Shown here: in pieces, positions 18,853 to 26,844 of the stretch
Layout: every line of letters starts with the position of its first letter
Numbering within the stretch: the stretch's first letter is position 1
Assembly (NCBI RefSeq): GCF_000406925.1
Contig: NZ_KE136347.1
Span: 689,809-753,808 of the forward strand
Source of the DNA: Enterococcus columbae DSM 7374 = ATCC 51263
Lineage (GTDB): Bacteria; Bacillota; Bacilli; Lactobacillales; Enterococcaceae
Direction: 5' to 3'
DNA: 64,000 nucleotides
Notes under the pieces: generated by a model
Told to the model about the DNA's origin: nothing
Databases searched by the model: none
The model's input: the letters and a program-made list of their open reading frames with translations, nothing else
Made by a program: the position numbers and the translations under genes

Positions 18853-20112
18853 TTACTTTAATAATATGTCAATTTTTGCTTGATAATCTTGAATTGCTTT
18901 GATGGATTCATCCGCTTGTTCATTTAAAAAGTCCCGTTGCGTGGTGACTTGCTCTTGGGTATTTACATATTGTTTTAAAGCAGAAGGATATTCGTCATCT
19001 AATTGGACTAATTCCTCTTTAATTAAGTCTTTTAGCGCATGTAATCGCTTTTGTTCAGCAAACAAGTCAGCAAAGGAATGCGTATTTTGTTGCTCCACAT
19101 TTTGATTGGAAACGACGGTGGCAATCATATTTAAAGTGAATACATCGCCTTGATGATAAGCAATCAGCGCGTTTTGATATAATTCTTGTACTTCACTAGC
19201 TAAATTAGGGAATAAATCGGGATGAATATGAAGGGAAATTTTACAATAAAGCTCATCCAAAGTAGAGACCTGCTCAACAAAATTTTCCAAACCATATTCC
19301 CGTTGAAAAACAATCGCTTGATTCAATCGTTTTAGCTTATGCAAGAGATAATCCTCTTGATATGCATAAGATTGGCTTAATTGCTCGTCAATTTTAGGCA
19401 AGCTGATCGGCTCACCATTAACTATTTGTTCTTGAATCAGCGTATATTTCTTGACAATCCGTTCTAATTGCATTGCTGCTTGAATCGCCCGATATTCAGC
19501 CGGTCCTAACTCAAGCGTATATCTAATCTCTAAAATCTTATTTTCTACATATAATTGATGATCACGTTTTAAAGATAAAGAGAGCACACAATCTTTTAAG
19601 CCTTTAATTGTTTGATTTAAATGCTCATGATTAGGCAAATAGGTGACATTTGCCTTTTTAGTGACACCGATTAGTGCATCTGTCTGGTCTTTCACCGGAC
19701 CAAAAGCCAACAACTGCTCAATACCAAGCGTTTTTTGTAGAATATAGGTTAATGATTGACCACGATAATTCAGCTTACCGTCCAACAAACCAGTATAAAC
19801 TTCGCTTTGCCCTTCATGCTTAAAGACTAACTGCCAGGTGGATTGCTTGCTTGAATAGCTTTGATTCCCTCGATACTCACTTAAAAGCTGCCTTATAATA
19901 TAAAAAAACTGTTTACACTGTCTAAAATCAATCTTTTTATGGATCATCCGTGCTAAAGATTGATTATCAGCGGATGCAAGATCTACATAATACGCCTTAA
20001 AAAGAACGCTACCATCAGATTGAATCGTTAAATGCTGTTGAAATTCCTCGTTATTAACAGGTGGCTGAGTGCTTGTTGCTTTTGTTGAGATTAAAACCAT
20101 TTCCTCCATCAT
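18853..20112 (-). CDS. Uncharacterised protein with HPD (J-domain-like) motif
   Basis: 419 residues, no signal peptide or membrane span. The N-terminal half (about 1-200) is mixed alpha/beta. The middle is helical and coiled (about 205-290). Residues about 280-330 read KISLHIHPDLFPNLASEVQE followed by an amphipathic helix, strongly reminiscent of the HPD loop and helix III of a J domain. The C-terminus (about 350-419) is predicted coiled coil. I do not recognise a named family. The start is set by GGAGGTGAGA directly ahead of ATG at 20112; a 24-base longer frame contains the ribosome site. It is divergent from the gene at 20288. Confidence 0.65.
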   Translation of the reverse strand: MMEEMVLISTKATSTQPPVNNEEFQQHLTIQSDGSVLFKAYYVDLASADNQSLARMIHKKIDFRQCKQFFYIIRQLLSEYRGNQSYSSKQSTWQLVFKHEGQSEVYTGLLDGKLNYRGQSLTYILQKTLGIEQLLAFGPVKDQTDALIGVTKKANVTYLPNHEHLNQTIKGLKDCVLSLSLKRDHQLYVENKILEIRYTLELGPAEYRAIQAAMQLERIVKKYTLIQEQIVNGEPISLPKIDEQLSQSYAYQEDYLLHKLKRLNQAIVFQREYGLENFVEQVSTLDELYCKISLHIHPDLFPNLASEVQELYQNALIAYHQGDVFTLNMIATVVSNQNVEQQNTHSFADLFAEQKRLHALKDLIKEELVQLDDEYPSALKQYVNTQEQVTTQRDFLNEQADESIKAIQDYQAKIDILLK

Positions 20113-20287
20113 TCTCACCTCCAGGGGAAATGACAAAAGGTACGACTAAAAATACAATCTACGGTCCTCTAACATAATTATAACACGTTTTACTATTGAA
20201 AAAAGAAATAAGTCGCAACATTTTAAATATTATAGGATGAACACTATTTTTATGATATGATGAGAGAAAAAAGAGGTGAAAAAAATA

Positions 20288-20704
20288 ATGCAGGCTATAA
20301 TCAAATTTGATCATTTATATATTGACGGTGGCTGTAATGCTTGTGGAGTAGTAAGATGTGAAAGCTATACCCTTTATTATTTAGACAAAGAAATTGGCTT
20401 TGGCTTTTTGGATTTAGAAAATTTAATCCCAGCAATCGTTCAAGCAAATGGTTGGCGTCAAAGCTACGAAGAAGTGGGCATTGGCGAGGAAATGGAAGGA
20501 TTTAAAAAAGGAGAAACATTTATCCAAGCTGAATTAAACGGTCATCAAATGACTTATATCAATCATACTTCTGGCGAAAAAATAATGACAACTAACAGCT
20601 ATAAAAACGATAACGCGCAACTTTTTGCAACAATCAATGAAATCTTAACTAAATTATTCGATATTGAGGCTATTGATTTTGTCATGGAAGAAATCGATGC
20701 CTAA
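20288..20704 (+). CDS. Uncharacterised small protein with N-terminal Cys cluster
   Basis: 138 residues. No family is recognised. The N-terminus has three cysteines close together (DGGCNACGVVRCESYTLYYLD), which could hold a metal or be redox active. The rest is mixed and ends acidic (FVMEEIDA). The ATG at 20288 fits AGAGGTG at 20270-20276; the GTG within that site is rejected. Single gene, divergent from the HPD protein, ended by a strong terminator. Confidence 0.6.
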   Translation: MQAIIKFDHLYIDGGCNACGVVRCESYTLYYLDKEIGFGFLDLENLIPAIVQANGWRQSYEEVGIGEEMEGFKKGETFIQAELNGHQMTYINHTSGEKIMTTNSYKNDNAQLFATINEILTKLFDIEAIDFVMEEIDA

Positions 20705-20727
20705 TTATCATTAACTATTAAACATTT

Positions 20728-20761
20728 AAAAGCCCTCGCAAATCAAGTTTGGAGGGCTTTT
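20728..20761. terminator. Bidirectional terminator
   Basis: AAAAGCCCTC / GAGGGCTTTT stem with a 14-base loop between the convergent 138-residue gene and the cystine transporter. Confidence 0.9.
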
Positions 20762-20782
20762 AAACATTTATTGACTTTTATA

Positions 20783-22174
20783 CTATTCTTGTGCTGCAAT
20801 GACAGCTTGTTTGTCAGTCAGTTGTTCACGATTTAATTCATTTAATCGACTACTTGTAACAATTCCCGCCACCATACTATCACTCACATTGACTAAGGTA
20901 CGAGCCATATCGATTAATGGTTCAACAGAAATCACCAAACCAACAATAGCCACCGGGAAGTTTAAGGCACCCAATACGATTAAAGAAGCAAAGGTTGCTC
21001 CACCCCCTACACCAGCTACACCAAATGAACTAATGGTAACCACAGCCACTAATAATAATAGGTATTCGATACTATGCACATTAATTCCGACTGTTGGTGC
21101 TACAATGGTTGCTAACATAGCAGGATATACACCAGCACAACCATTTTGACCAATTGATAAACCAAAGCTAGCAGCAAAATTAGCCGTTGCTTCATCTACT
21201 CCTAAAGCTTTTGTCTGTGTTTCAATATTTAACGGTAATGTTCCTGCACTAGAACGAGAGGTAAAGGCAAAACTCAAGGCTGGTAAAGCTTTTTTAAAGT
21301 ATACCAGTGGGTTGACACGAACAGCTAAAAGGTATAATGAATGAACAATCAACACCAATAACAAGGCACTGTATGAAGCCAAAATAAATTTACCTAAATT
21401 GATAATTGCTTCAAAGTCACTGGTTGCTAATACATTAATCATTAAAGCAAATACACCATATGGAGTGAGACGTAAAACCAACGTTACAATGCGCATGGTA
21501 ATTTTATATAAGCTTTCCATTAAGTTAGCGAAGGTTTGCGCTTCTTTTGGTGCTTTTTTCTTCACGCCTAGGTAAGCAACCCCCACAAAGGCTGAAAATA
21601 CAACTACACCAATGGTACTGGTTGCTCTAGTTCCTGCAAAATCAGCAAAAACATTTGTTGGGATAAAAGAAATAATTTGTTGAGGGATTGATAAATCCTT
21701 TACCTGTGTTTGACGTTGTGCTAGTTCGGCAATTCGCGCACTCTCAGCTGCTCCTTTGGTAAAAGTCGCCCCATCTAACTGGAAGACAAACACCATCAAC
21801 GCACCGATTAAAGCCGCAATAGCAGTAGTGCTCAATAATACAAATAAAACATTGGCACTAATTTTACCAATTTTGTTGGATTCTTTCATTCGAATAAAGG
21901 CACCAACAATAGAAACAAAGACTAAAGGCATCACTAGCATTTGTAATAAATGGACATAACCAGTTCCAACGATTTGAATCCAAGCTAAAGCATTTGTTAC
22001 GACTTTATCACTTGTACCAAAAATAAATTGTAAGACGCCGCCAAATACAACCCCAGCAAATAAACCAGAGAAAACGCGAGTCGAAAACTTCACATGACGT
22101 TTTTGTAATTGATAAAAGCCAAATAAGGCAATAGCAAAAATAATAACAATTAAAAGACTAATTAGATTTGTCAA
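20783..22174 (-). CDS. tcyP: L-cystine / dicarboxylate-amino acid:cation symporter family transporter (TcyP-like)
   Basis: 463 residues counted from the proposed TTG start at 22174, which is preceded by AAGGAG with a 9-base spacer. Longer versions translate the leader. It is a DAACS-fold transporter with hydrophobic segments throughout. The SxSSxTLP-like hairpin reads FTSRSSAGTLPLNIETQTKALG, and the second hairpin region is FGVAGVGGGATFASLIVLG. The sequence matches the TcyP/YdjN sodium-coupled L-cystine importers. It probably supplies cysteine sulfur. It has its own promoter and a leader with a 10-bp hairpin. Confidence 0.85.
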   Translation of the reverse strand: MTNLISLLIVIIFAIALFGFYQLQKRHVKFSTRVFSGLFAGVVFGGVLQFIFGTSDKVVTNALAWIQIVGTGYVHLLQMLVMPLVFVSIVGAFIRMKESNKIGKISANVLFVLLSTTAIAALIGALMVFVFQLDGATFTKGAAESARIAELAQRQTQVKDLSIPQQIISFIPTNVFADFAGTRATSTIGVVVFSAFVGVAYLGVKKKAPKEAQTFANLMESLYKITMRIVTLVLRLTPYGVFALMINVLATSDFEAIINLGKFILASYSALLLVLIVHSLYLLAVRVNPLVYFKKALPALSFAFTSRSSAGTLPLNIETQTKALGVDEATANFAASFGLSIGQNGCAGVYPAMLATIVAPTVGINVHSIEYLLLLVAVVTISSFGVAGVGGGATFASLIVLGALNFPVAIVGLVISVEPLIDMARTLVNVSDSMVAGIVTSSRLNELNREQLTDKQAVIAAQE

Positions 22175-22255
22175 AACATACAACTCCTTAAATTTGATTG
22201 ACAAGTCTATCAACGGAAGTAAAGGTTCCACAGTGACCATTCTCCAACAGACACT

Positions 22256-22322
22256 CTAAATTTATTGCGCGCCATAAATTTAGTGACTCACCTAGTATAA
22301 AAACAACAGCTTGAAATGTAAA
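22256..22322 (-). promoter_or_regulatory. Promoter and hairpin leader of the cystine transporter
   Basis: On the minus strand TTTACA (22317-22322) and TATACT (22294-22299) are 17 bases apart. Just downstream a perfect 10-bp hairpin CTAAATTTAT / ATAAATTTAG (22256-22283) lies in the leader, followed by about 80 bases before the start. No known riboswitch is recognised there. Confidence 0.65.
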
Positions 22323-22324
22323 TG

Positions 22325-22377
22325 AAAAGCCCTCTAGTTTGCGATAAAAATAATCTATCGCAAATTACAGGGCTTGT
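22325..22377 (-). terminator. Terminator of the GNAT gene at 22389
   Basis: Long stem AAGCCCT..AATTTGCGATA / TATCGCAAA..AGGGCTT followed by a T-run on the minus strand, directly after the acetyltransferase stop codon. Confidence 0.85.
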
Positions 22378-22388
22378 CTTAAGCTCTA

Positions 22389-22871
22389 CTAAAAAATCAA
22401 CTGCATTAAATACCACTGCACGTTTCCATGCGTTGAAGCTGAAATGCCTTGGTTCACAAACTGAAACTGTTCATAAAAAGGAATCAATTCCGCTTTGCAG
22501 GTCAAAACCACTCCCTTGCGACCTTGTGCTTTAGCTTGCTGAATAAACTCAGCTAATAATTGACTAGCAACTCCCTGATGACGAAATGCTGGATGCGTGT
22601 CTACACCAAAAATCATTTGCCACTCTCCATTTTCATCATGAAAGTGAGCTTGTGCGTAAAGATTATCAGTTAATTCAGACTGATGACAAACCATACCATT
22701 GACCATTCCAATAATTTGCTCCTGGTGTTCCATCAGTAAAAAATGATTAGCAAAATACGCTAATCGTTCAGCCAATGCTTGTTTACTTGCTGCCTCTTCT
22801 TTAGGAAAGCATAATTGTTCAAGCTGATAAATTTTTTCTATATCCTGTATGGTTGCTAAGCGTATGTTCAT
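22389..22871 (-). CDS. GNAT-family N-acetyltransferase
   Basis: 160 residues. The GNAT core is clear: the acetyl-CoA pyrophosphate loop RHQGVASQLLAEF (Q/RxxGxG/A form) near residue 105, beta4 IFGVDTHPAFR and C-terminal FYEQFQFVNQG. The substrate is unknown. It lies 19 bases after mgtE in the same orientation, so it may be read with it, and it is followed by its own terminator. Confidence 0.88.
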   Translation of the reverse strand: MNIRLATIQDIEKIYQLEQLCFPKEEAASKQALAERLAYFANHFLLMEHQEQIIGMVNGMVCHQSELTDNLYAQAHFHDENGEWQMIFGVDTHPAFRHQGVASQLLAEFIQQAKAQGRKGVVLTCKAELIPFYEQFQFVNQGISASTHGNVQWYLMQLIF

Positions 22872-22890
22872 ACTATATTTTCTCCCCGTT

Positions 22891-24213
22891 TTATACTAAA
22901 TAATTCAAAAATAATTGAGCTAATCCTAAGAAAATAAAGAAACCACCCACATCCGTCATCGTTGTCAAAAAAATCGATGAAGCTAAGGCTGGATCAATAT
23001 GCATTTTCTTCAATAACAATGGTATCGTAAAACCAAATACCCCGGCAATGACTAGATTACCTATCATTGCCAATAGAATAATCAATCCTAAAAAGACATT
23101 ATGATAATGCCAATAAATAATGATCGCTGTAATCAAACCGGTAATTGCGCCATTGATGAAACCAAGGCTGAATTCTTTCATAATCAACCGCCAATCCTCT
23201 TTAAAAGAAACTTCGCCTAAAGCAATACTTCTAACCATTAATGATAGTGTCTGCGTACCCGCATTGCCCCCCATACCAGCAACAATTGACATAACAGAAG
23301 CTAAGGCTACAACCTTTTCTATTGTTCCTTCAAACAATCCTATCGTAAATGAAGCAAGAAAAGCAGTTGCTAAATTGATAATCAGCCAAGGAAGCCGCTT
23401 TTTTACAGAGTCTATTAAAGGTGCTTTTAACCGTTCTTCTTTATCCACCCCAGCTAAACCCAATAAATCCTCGGTTTGTTCATCAATAATGACATCAATA
23501 ATATCATCAACAGTAATTATACCTAACAATAAATCGCGATGATTCACTACTGGAATAGCTAATAAATCATACTTTGAAACCAACAACGAAACTTGTTCTT
23601 GGTCTTCTTCTGGATAGACTTTTAATACATTAGGATTTTTAAAATCTTTTAAAAGTTTCTCTTCTTGGTGTGTAAACAAATCGCGTAAATTAACTGTTCC
23701 AACCAATTGCTTTTGATTATTTAAAAGATAGATGATGGTGATAATCTCCGTTTGCGGAGCAATTTCCTTAATTTTACTCAAAGCTTGTTGGACACATAAA
23801 TTTTCATTTAAGGCAATATATTCTGTAGTCATCAACCCACCAGCAGAATCAATGGGATAGCCTAAAAGTTCTGTTAAGATGACACGATCATTTTCTTTCA
23901 TTTTTTTCAATAAAGATTTTCTTAACGCAATAGGTAGCTCACCAAGCATATCTGCTATGTCATCTTTAGACATATAAGTAAAGACTTTTAAAAGTTTTTC
24001 TGTAGATAGTTGTTGAACTATCCTTAATTGTAAGGCTAAATCAGATTGTTCAATAATGATAGCTAGCTGTTCTAAGCTTAGCTGCTGGCAAAACAACAAC
24101 AATTCTTCTGTGGCATATTGATCTAATAACTTTACCAAATCAACTGCATGAAAGGCTGAGAAATTTTTAGCTAGTTCTTGAGGTGATAAGTATGTTGATA
24201 ATGTTTTCATCAT
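22891..24213 (-). CDS. mgtE: Magnesium transporter MgtE
   Basis: 440 residues with the standard MgtE layout. The N-terminal superhelical MgtE_N domain is at about 20-125, and paired CBS domains at about 130-255 (PIDSAGGLMTTEYI ... IPVVNHRDLLLGIITVDDIID). Five membrane segments follow, with the pore signature MSIVAGMGGNAGTQTLSL near residue 315 and an acidic gate region. It conducts Mg2+ and closes when Mg2+ is plentiful. Two adjacent ATGs fit GGAGGAATTC. The 5' leader is unusually long and structured. Confidence 0.95.
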   Translation of the reverse strand: MMKTLSTYLSPQELAKNFSAFHAVDLVKLLDQYATEELLLFCQQLSLEQLAIIIEQSDLALQLRIVQQLSTEKLLKVFTYMSKDDIADMLGELPIALRKSLLKKMKENDRVILTELLGYPIDSAGGLMTTEYIALNENLCVQQALSKIKEIAPQTEIITIIYLLNNQKQLVGTVNLRDLFTHQEEKLLKDFKNPNVLKVYPEEDQEQVSLLVSKYDLLAIPVVNHRDLLLGIITVDDIIDVIIDEQTEDLLGLAGVDKEERLKAPLIDSVKKRLPWLIINLATAFLASFTIGLFEGTIEKVVALASVMSIVAGMGGNAGTQTLSLMVRSIALGEVSFKEDWRLIMKEFSLGFINGAITGLITAIIIYWHYHNVFLGLIILLAMIGNLVIAGVFGFTIPLLLKKMHIDPALASSIFLTTMTDVGGFFIFLGLAQLFLNYLV

Positions 24214-24352
24214 GAATTCCTCCTAGTAAATCAGCTTTTTCATTACTGATTGGCTGTCTTTTCACTTTAAAAGACAGCACACAGCATACAAAAGCTGATT
24301 GAATGAATAATGTACTTTTTCTAGACTGCGAGTGACTCGGATCATTTGACAT
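24167..24352 (-). CDS. Leader ORF overlapping the mgtE start (61 codons)
   Basis: Starts at ATG 24352 behind an excellent ribosome site AAAGGAGGTGG (24358-24368). It encodes MSNDPSHSQSRKSTLFIQSA, continues with VCC and ends LITSRTS. It spans two nested hairpins and runs 47 bases into mgtE in another frame. The strong ribosome site together with the overlap suggests it is translated and couples or gates mgtE initiation. The early Asp-Pro and Ser/His-rich start recalls MgtL-type Mg2+-sensing leader peptides, but no homologue is recognised. Translation is inferred, not shown. Confidence 0.55.
   Translation of the reverse strand: MSNDPSHSQSRKSTLFIQSAFVCCVLSFKVKRQPISNEKADLLGGIHDENIINILITSRTS
24229..24300 (-). 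promoter_or_regulatory. Nested hairpins in front of the mgtE ribosome site
   Basis: Perfect 11-bp stem AATCAGCTTTT / AAAAGCTGATT (24229-24239 and 24290-24300) encloses a perfect 9-bp stem CTGTCTTTT / AAAAGACAG (24254-24262 and 24269-24277). The outer stem ends a few bases before mgtE's AGGAGG. Both lie within the leader ORF, so a translating ribosome would melt them. Confidence 0.75.
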
Positions 24353-24400
24353 ACTTACCACCTCCTTTAATAAAATATTCATTCTAAAATGTTTCTAGCT

Positions 24401-24438
24401 GTTTGAAAAAAATTTTCGTATCCATCCATTTTTCAAAC
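24401..24438 (-). repeat. 10-bp hairpin in the mgtE leader
   Basis: GTTTGAAAAA (24401-24410) pairs with TTTTTCAAAC (24429-24438). On the minus strand it is followed closely by the leader-ORF ribosome site region. Confidence 0.6.
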
Positions 24439-24459
24439 GACGAGTAAGACTCAAATTTT

Positions 24460-24625
24460 CTCGTAGCTGGACAAGTCGTTAGACATCCTTAATAATCCGT
24501 GTTTTGTAAGTAGCTACTTCGGCAAATAAGCCCATCTGGCTAGAAAAATCTTTAAAATAGTGGATTTTCCTACCAGATGCGATCTTATTTGCTCGTAGCT
24601 GATCGACTTACAAAACATCCTTAAT
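24460..24625. repeat. Giant imperfect hairpin flanked by direct repeats
   Basis: GTTTTGTAAGT (24501-24511) pairs with ACTTACAAAAC (24606-24616). Inside it GCAAATAAG (24522-24530) pairs with CTTATTTGC (24584-24592), CATCTGG with CCAGATG (24533-24539, 24573-24579), and an A-rich arm pairs with GATTTT, giving a stem of roughly 50 bp. The motifs CTCGTAGCTG (24460-24469, 24592-24601) and ACATCCTTAAT (24483-24493, 24615-24625) occur twice, 132 bases apart. It could be a small mobile palindromic element or part of the leader RNA. Confidence 0.7.
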
Positions 24626-24653
24626 GCAAAAAACTCACCACAAGTGCGGTGAG
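24626..24653 (-). terminator. M-box-controlled terminator
   Basis: On the minus strand ACTCACCgcacttgtGGTGAGT is followed by a T-run. It sits directly downstream of the M-box aptamer, so high Mg2+ would favour termination before mgtE. Confidence 0.82.
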
Positions 24654-24654
24654 T

Positions 24655-24835
24655 GAACGATTGAAAGTATTACGTCTATTACGTACCCGTTCAAGTTTTA
24701 ACTCTATTAGGCGTGAAATTACATTAGATTAAGCCTTATTTTCGACAAAATCTGTTAACCAGTGCAAAATGTTTCCATTTTTTTACGGCAGTAATCCATA
24801 TCCTAATAGTAGCCTCACCTACCGAGAATATCTAT
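24655..24835 (-). ncRNA. M-box (ykoK) magnesium riboswitch
   Basis: On the minus strand the leader begins TCGGTAGGTGAGGCTACTAT, continues through GGATATGGATTACTGCCG, an A-run and ATGGAAACATTTTGCACTGG. These are the M-box hallmark blocks UAGGUGAGGCU-CU, the ...CUGCCG-AAA junction and the AUG-GNNA-CAU loop. Further helices include TACGT/ACGTA near 24673-24687. It starts a few bases after a strong promoter and ends in a terminator. It senses Mg2+ and controls mgtE. The 3' boundary is approximate. Confidence 0.85.
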
Positions 24836-24844
24836 TTCATTGGG

Positions 24845-24873
24845 AGTATAGTCCTCTTAGAAAAAATTGTCAA
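24845..24873 (-). promoter_or_regulatory. Consensus sigma-A promoter of mgtE
   Basis: TTGACA (24868-24873) and TATACT (24845-24850) with a 17-base spacer on the minus strand. The -35 box overlaps the stop codon of the upstream GNAT gene. Predicted transcription start is about 24838, giving an mgtE leader of about 620 bases. Confidence 0.9.
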
Positions 24874-25358
24874 TTGTTTTTCAGAAAATTTTCGATATTT
24901 AATCGATATAGATACTGTTCACCTGCAATCCCTTGGAATCGCTGTTTTGTGTCTTCAAAGCCAGTATGTAAATACAGCTGTTGTGCAGCAATATTTCGAT
25001 GATTAACAGCTAGATATACATCATTTGCTACTATCTGTTGAGCAGCCAGCCACTGATGCAATTGTTGCAATGCAAGCTTGGCGTAACCTCTCCTTAAAAA
25101 CTTTTGATCAATTGAAAACGCACGTAATAAAAGTGTATTTTCGGCTAATTGGTAGGCTTCCTGTCCTTTTTGAGCATCTAATACGAAAAAGCCTACTACT
25201 TGTTGATTCACTTCAATGACAATTGGATAGGCCTGCTGCCAATCAAAATTTTCTAGTACTTCATTTGGATGTGCAGTATAGATTGGATTGATGATTTCAT
25301 AATCAGAAAACAGCTGCTCAATCGCATCAGTTGGATATAGCCTTTTTAAATAAACCAT
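24870..25358 (-). CDS. GNAT-family N-acetyltransferase
   Basis: 162 residues from ATG at 25358, which has AGGAG upstream. The longer frame begins in the uracil permease terminator and is rejected. The GNAT fold is supported by the core LLLRAFSIDQKFLRRGYAKL (acetyl-CoA loop RRGYA) and NHRNIAAQQLYLHTGFEDT (motif B, NxxAxxLYxxxGF). The C-terminus ends in the mgtE promoter. The substrate cannot be told. Confidence 0.85.
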   Translation of the reverse strand: MVYLKRLYPTDAIEQLFSDYEIINPIYTAHPNEVLENFDWQQAYPIVIEVNQQVVGFFVLDAQKGQEAYQLAENTLLLRAFSIDQKFLRRGYAKLALQQLHQWLAAQQIVANDVYLAVNHRNIAAQQLYLHTGFEDTKQRFQGIAGEQYLYRLNIENFLKNN

Positions 25359-25373
25359 TTTTTCACTCCTTAT

Positions 25374-25422
25374 AAAAAAACTGTGATAAAAGGCAGCCCT
25401 ACACTCCCATCTTATCACAGTT
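25374..25422 (-). terminator. Terminator of the uracil permease gene
   Basis: AACTGTGATAA / TTATCACAGTT perfect 11-bp stem with a 22-base loop, T-run on the minus strand side. Confidence 0.85.
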
Positions 25423-25430
25423 GCTATTTT

Positions 25431-26684
25431 TTAACGATCGTTGGTTAAGTTTAATTTATCTAATACATAAAAGACTAAGCCCATAATCATTCCAACAACA
25501 CAGGCTAGAACCATCCCAGATAATTGAATCGTGCCAAAATTGACTTTAATACCAGAAAGACCGGTAACTAAAATTACTGAGGTCATCGCCATATTTCTTG
25601 AACGACCATAATCGACCTTGCCATCAACTAGAATCCGAATCCCAGAAGCACCAATCATCCCATATAATAGGAATGAAATACCACCAATAACTGGTCCCGG
25701 AATGGTACTAATCAAGGAAGTCATTTTGCCGATAAATGAGCTGATAATTGATAGTACAGCAGCACCACCGATTACGTAAACACTATAGACCTTAGTCATC
25801 GCCATCACACCGATATTTTCTCCATAGGTTGTCGTTGGGACAGATCCGATGAAACCTGAAATCATCGTTGAAAAGTTATCAGCAAACAAGGTCCGATGTA
25901 ATCCCGGCTCTTTTAATAAATCACGCTCAACAATTTTACTTGTTACAATTTGATGACCAATGTGCTCAGAAGTAACCACCAGTAATACCGGTAAAATAGT
26001 AATAATTGCTTCTAATTTAAACTTTGGAAAAGCAAAATTAGGCAAAGCAAAGATGGACGCTTCTTGCACTGGAGTAAAATCAACAATTCCACACATAACA
26101 GCAACGAGATAACCTACAATAATTGCAATTAAAATTGGGATAACCGATAAAAACTTTCTAAAAATTACTGATCCAAAGACTGCAGTCAATAAGGTAGCTA
26201 AAAAGACCAACACATTGATACTACTTACTTTTTCAGCGGTTAAGCCAGCTGTAGAAGCTGCCGTACCAGCCAATTCCAAACCAATTAAAGCTACCACTGG
26301 CCCCATTGCAGCTGGTGGTAAAACAATATTAATCCAATCTGAACCAAATTTATAGATAATTAAGGCAATCAAACAGCCAACAAACCCGGCTGCTACGAAA
26401 CCACCTAAGGCATAATGATAGCCCCACTTAGAAATGACGATACCGGCTGGCGCTAAAAACGCAAAGCTTGATCCCAAATAAGCTGGGGCTTTTCCTTTAG
26501 TAATTAAAATAAATAATAACGTACCCACACCATTCATAAATAATACTATGGCTGGATTAATCCCAAAAATAAATGGTACTAAGACGGATGCACCAAACAT
26601 TGCAAACATATGCTGCAAACTTAAAGGTAACATCATTTTAAACGGTACTTTTTCTTCAACTTGAATTATTTTTCGTTCGCTCAC
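25431..26684 (-). CDS. uraA: Uracil permease (NCS2 family, UraA/PyrP)
   Basis: 417 residues, 12-14 membrane segments. The N-terminus SLQHMFAMFGASVLVPFIFG, the substrate-loop GSSFAFLAPA, PPAAMGPVVALIGLELAG and EHIGHQ (with the conserved Glu) place it with UraA-type uracil:proton symporters rather than xanthine permeases. It imports uracil for salvage. No PyrR-binding loop was recognised in the short leader. Monocistronic, with a terminator on the left and a palindromic block on the right. Confidence 0.92.
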   Translation of the reverse strand: MSERKIIQVEEKVPFKMMLPLSLQHMFAMFGASVLVPFIFGINPAIVLFMNGVGTLLFILITKGKAPAYLGSSFAFLAPAGIVISKWGYHYALGGFVAAGFVGCLIALIIYKFGSDWINIVLPPAAMGPVVALIGLELAGTAASTAGLTAEKVSSINVLVFLATLLTAVFGSVIFRKFLSVIPILIAIIVGYLVAVMCGIVDFTPVQEASIFALPNFAFPKFKLEAIITILPVLLVVTSEHIGHQIVTSKIVERDLLKEPGLHRTLFADNFSTMISGFIGSVPTTTYGENIGVMAMTKVYSVYVIGGAAVLSIISSFIGKMTSLISTIPGPVIGGISFLLYGMIGASGIRILVDGKVDYGRSRNMAMTSVILVTGLSGIKVNFGTIQLSGMVLACVVGMIMGLVFYVLDKLNLTNDR

Positions 26685-26754
26685 AACATTTCCTCCTTAT
26701 TTTTCAACCATCTAGTAAACTAAAATTTACTATCTTTGTTAGCATAGCATAAGC

Positions 26755-26816
26755 CAAAAACGAATGCCACCTAAAATATAAATAATTTTTATATTTTAGG
26801 ATGAACATTCGTTTTT
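26755..26816. terminator. Large palindrome between DUF1801 gene and uraA
   Basis: AAAACGAATG plus CCTAAAATATA pair with TATATTTTAGG plus CATTCGTTTT across a 9-base loop, with A/T runs outside. It is placed to terminate the DUF1801 gene. The CGAATG / CATTCG arms also resemble purine-box half-sites, so an operator role is possible. Confidence 0.6.
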
Positions 26817-26844
26817 AAAACAGTTTACTAAAATATGCTTCAAC

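Noticed and set aside
26755..26816. PyrR-binding attenuator for the uracil permease
   Set aside because: No PyrR anti-antiterminator loop (ARUCCnGnGAGGYU type) can be found in the leader.
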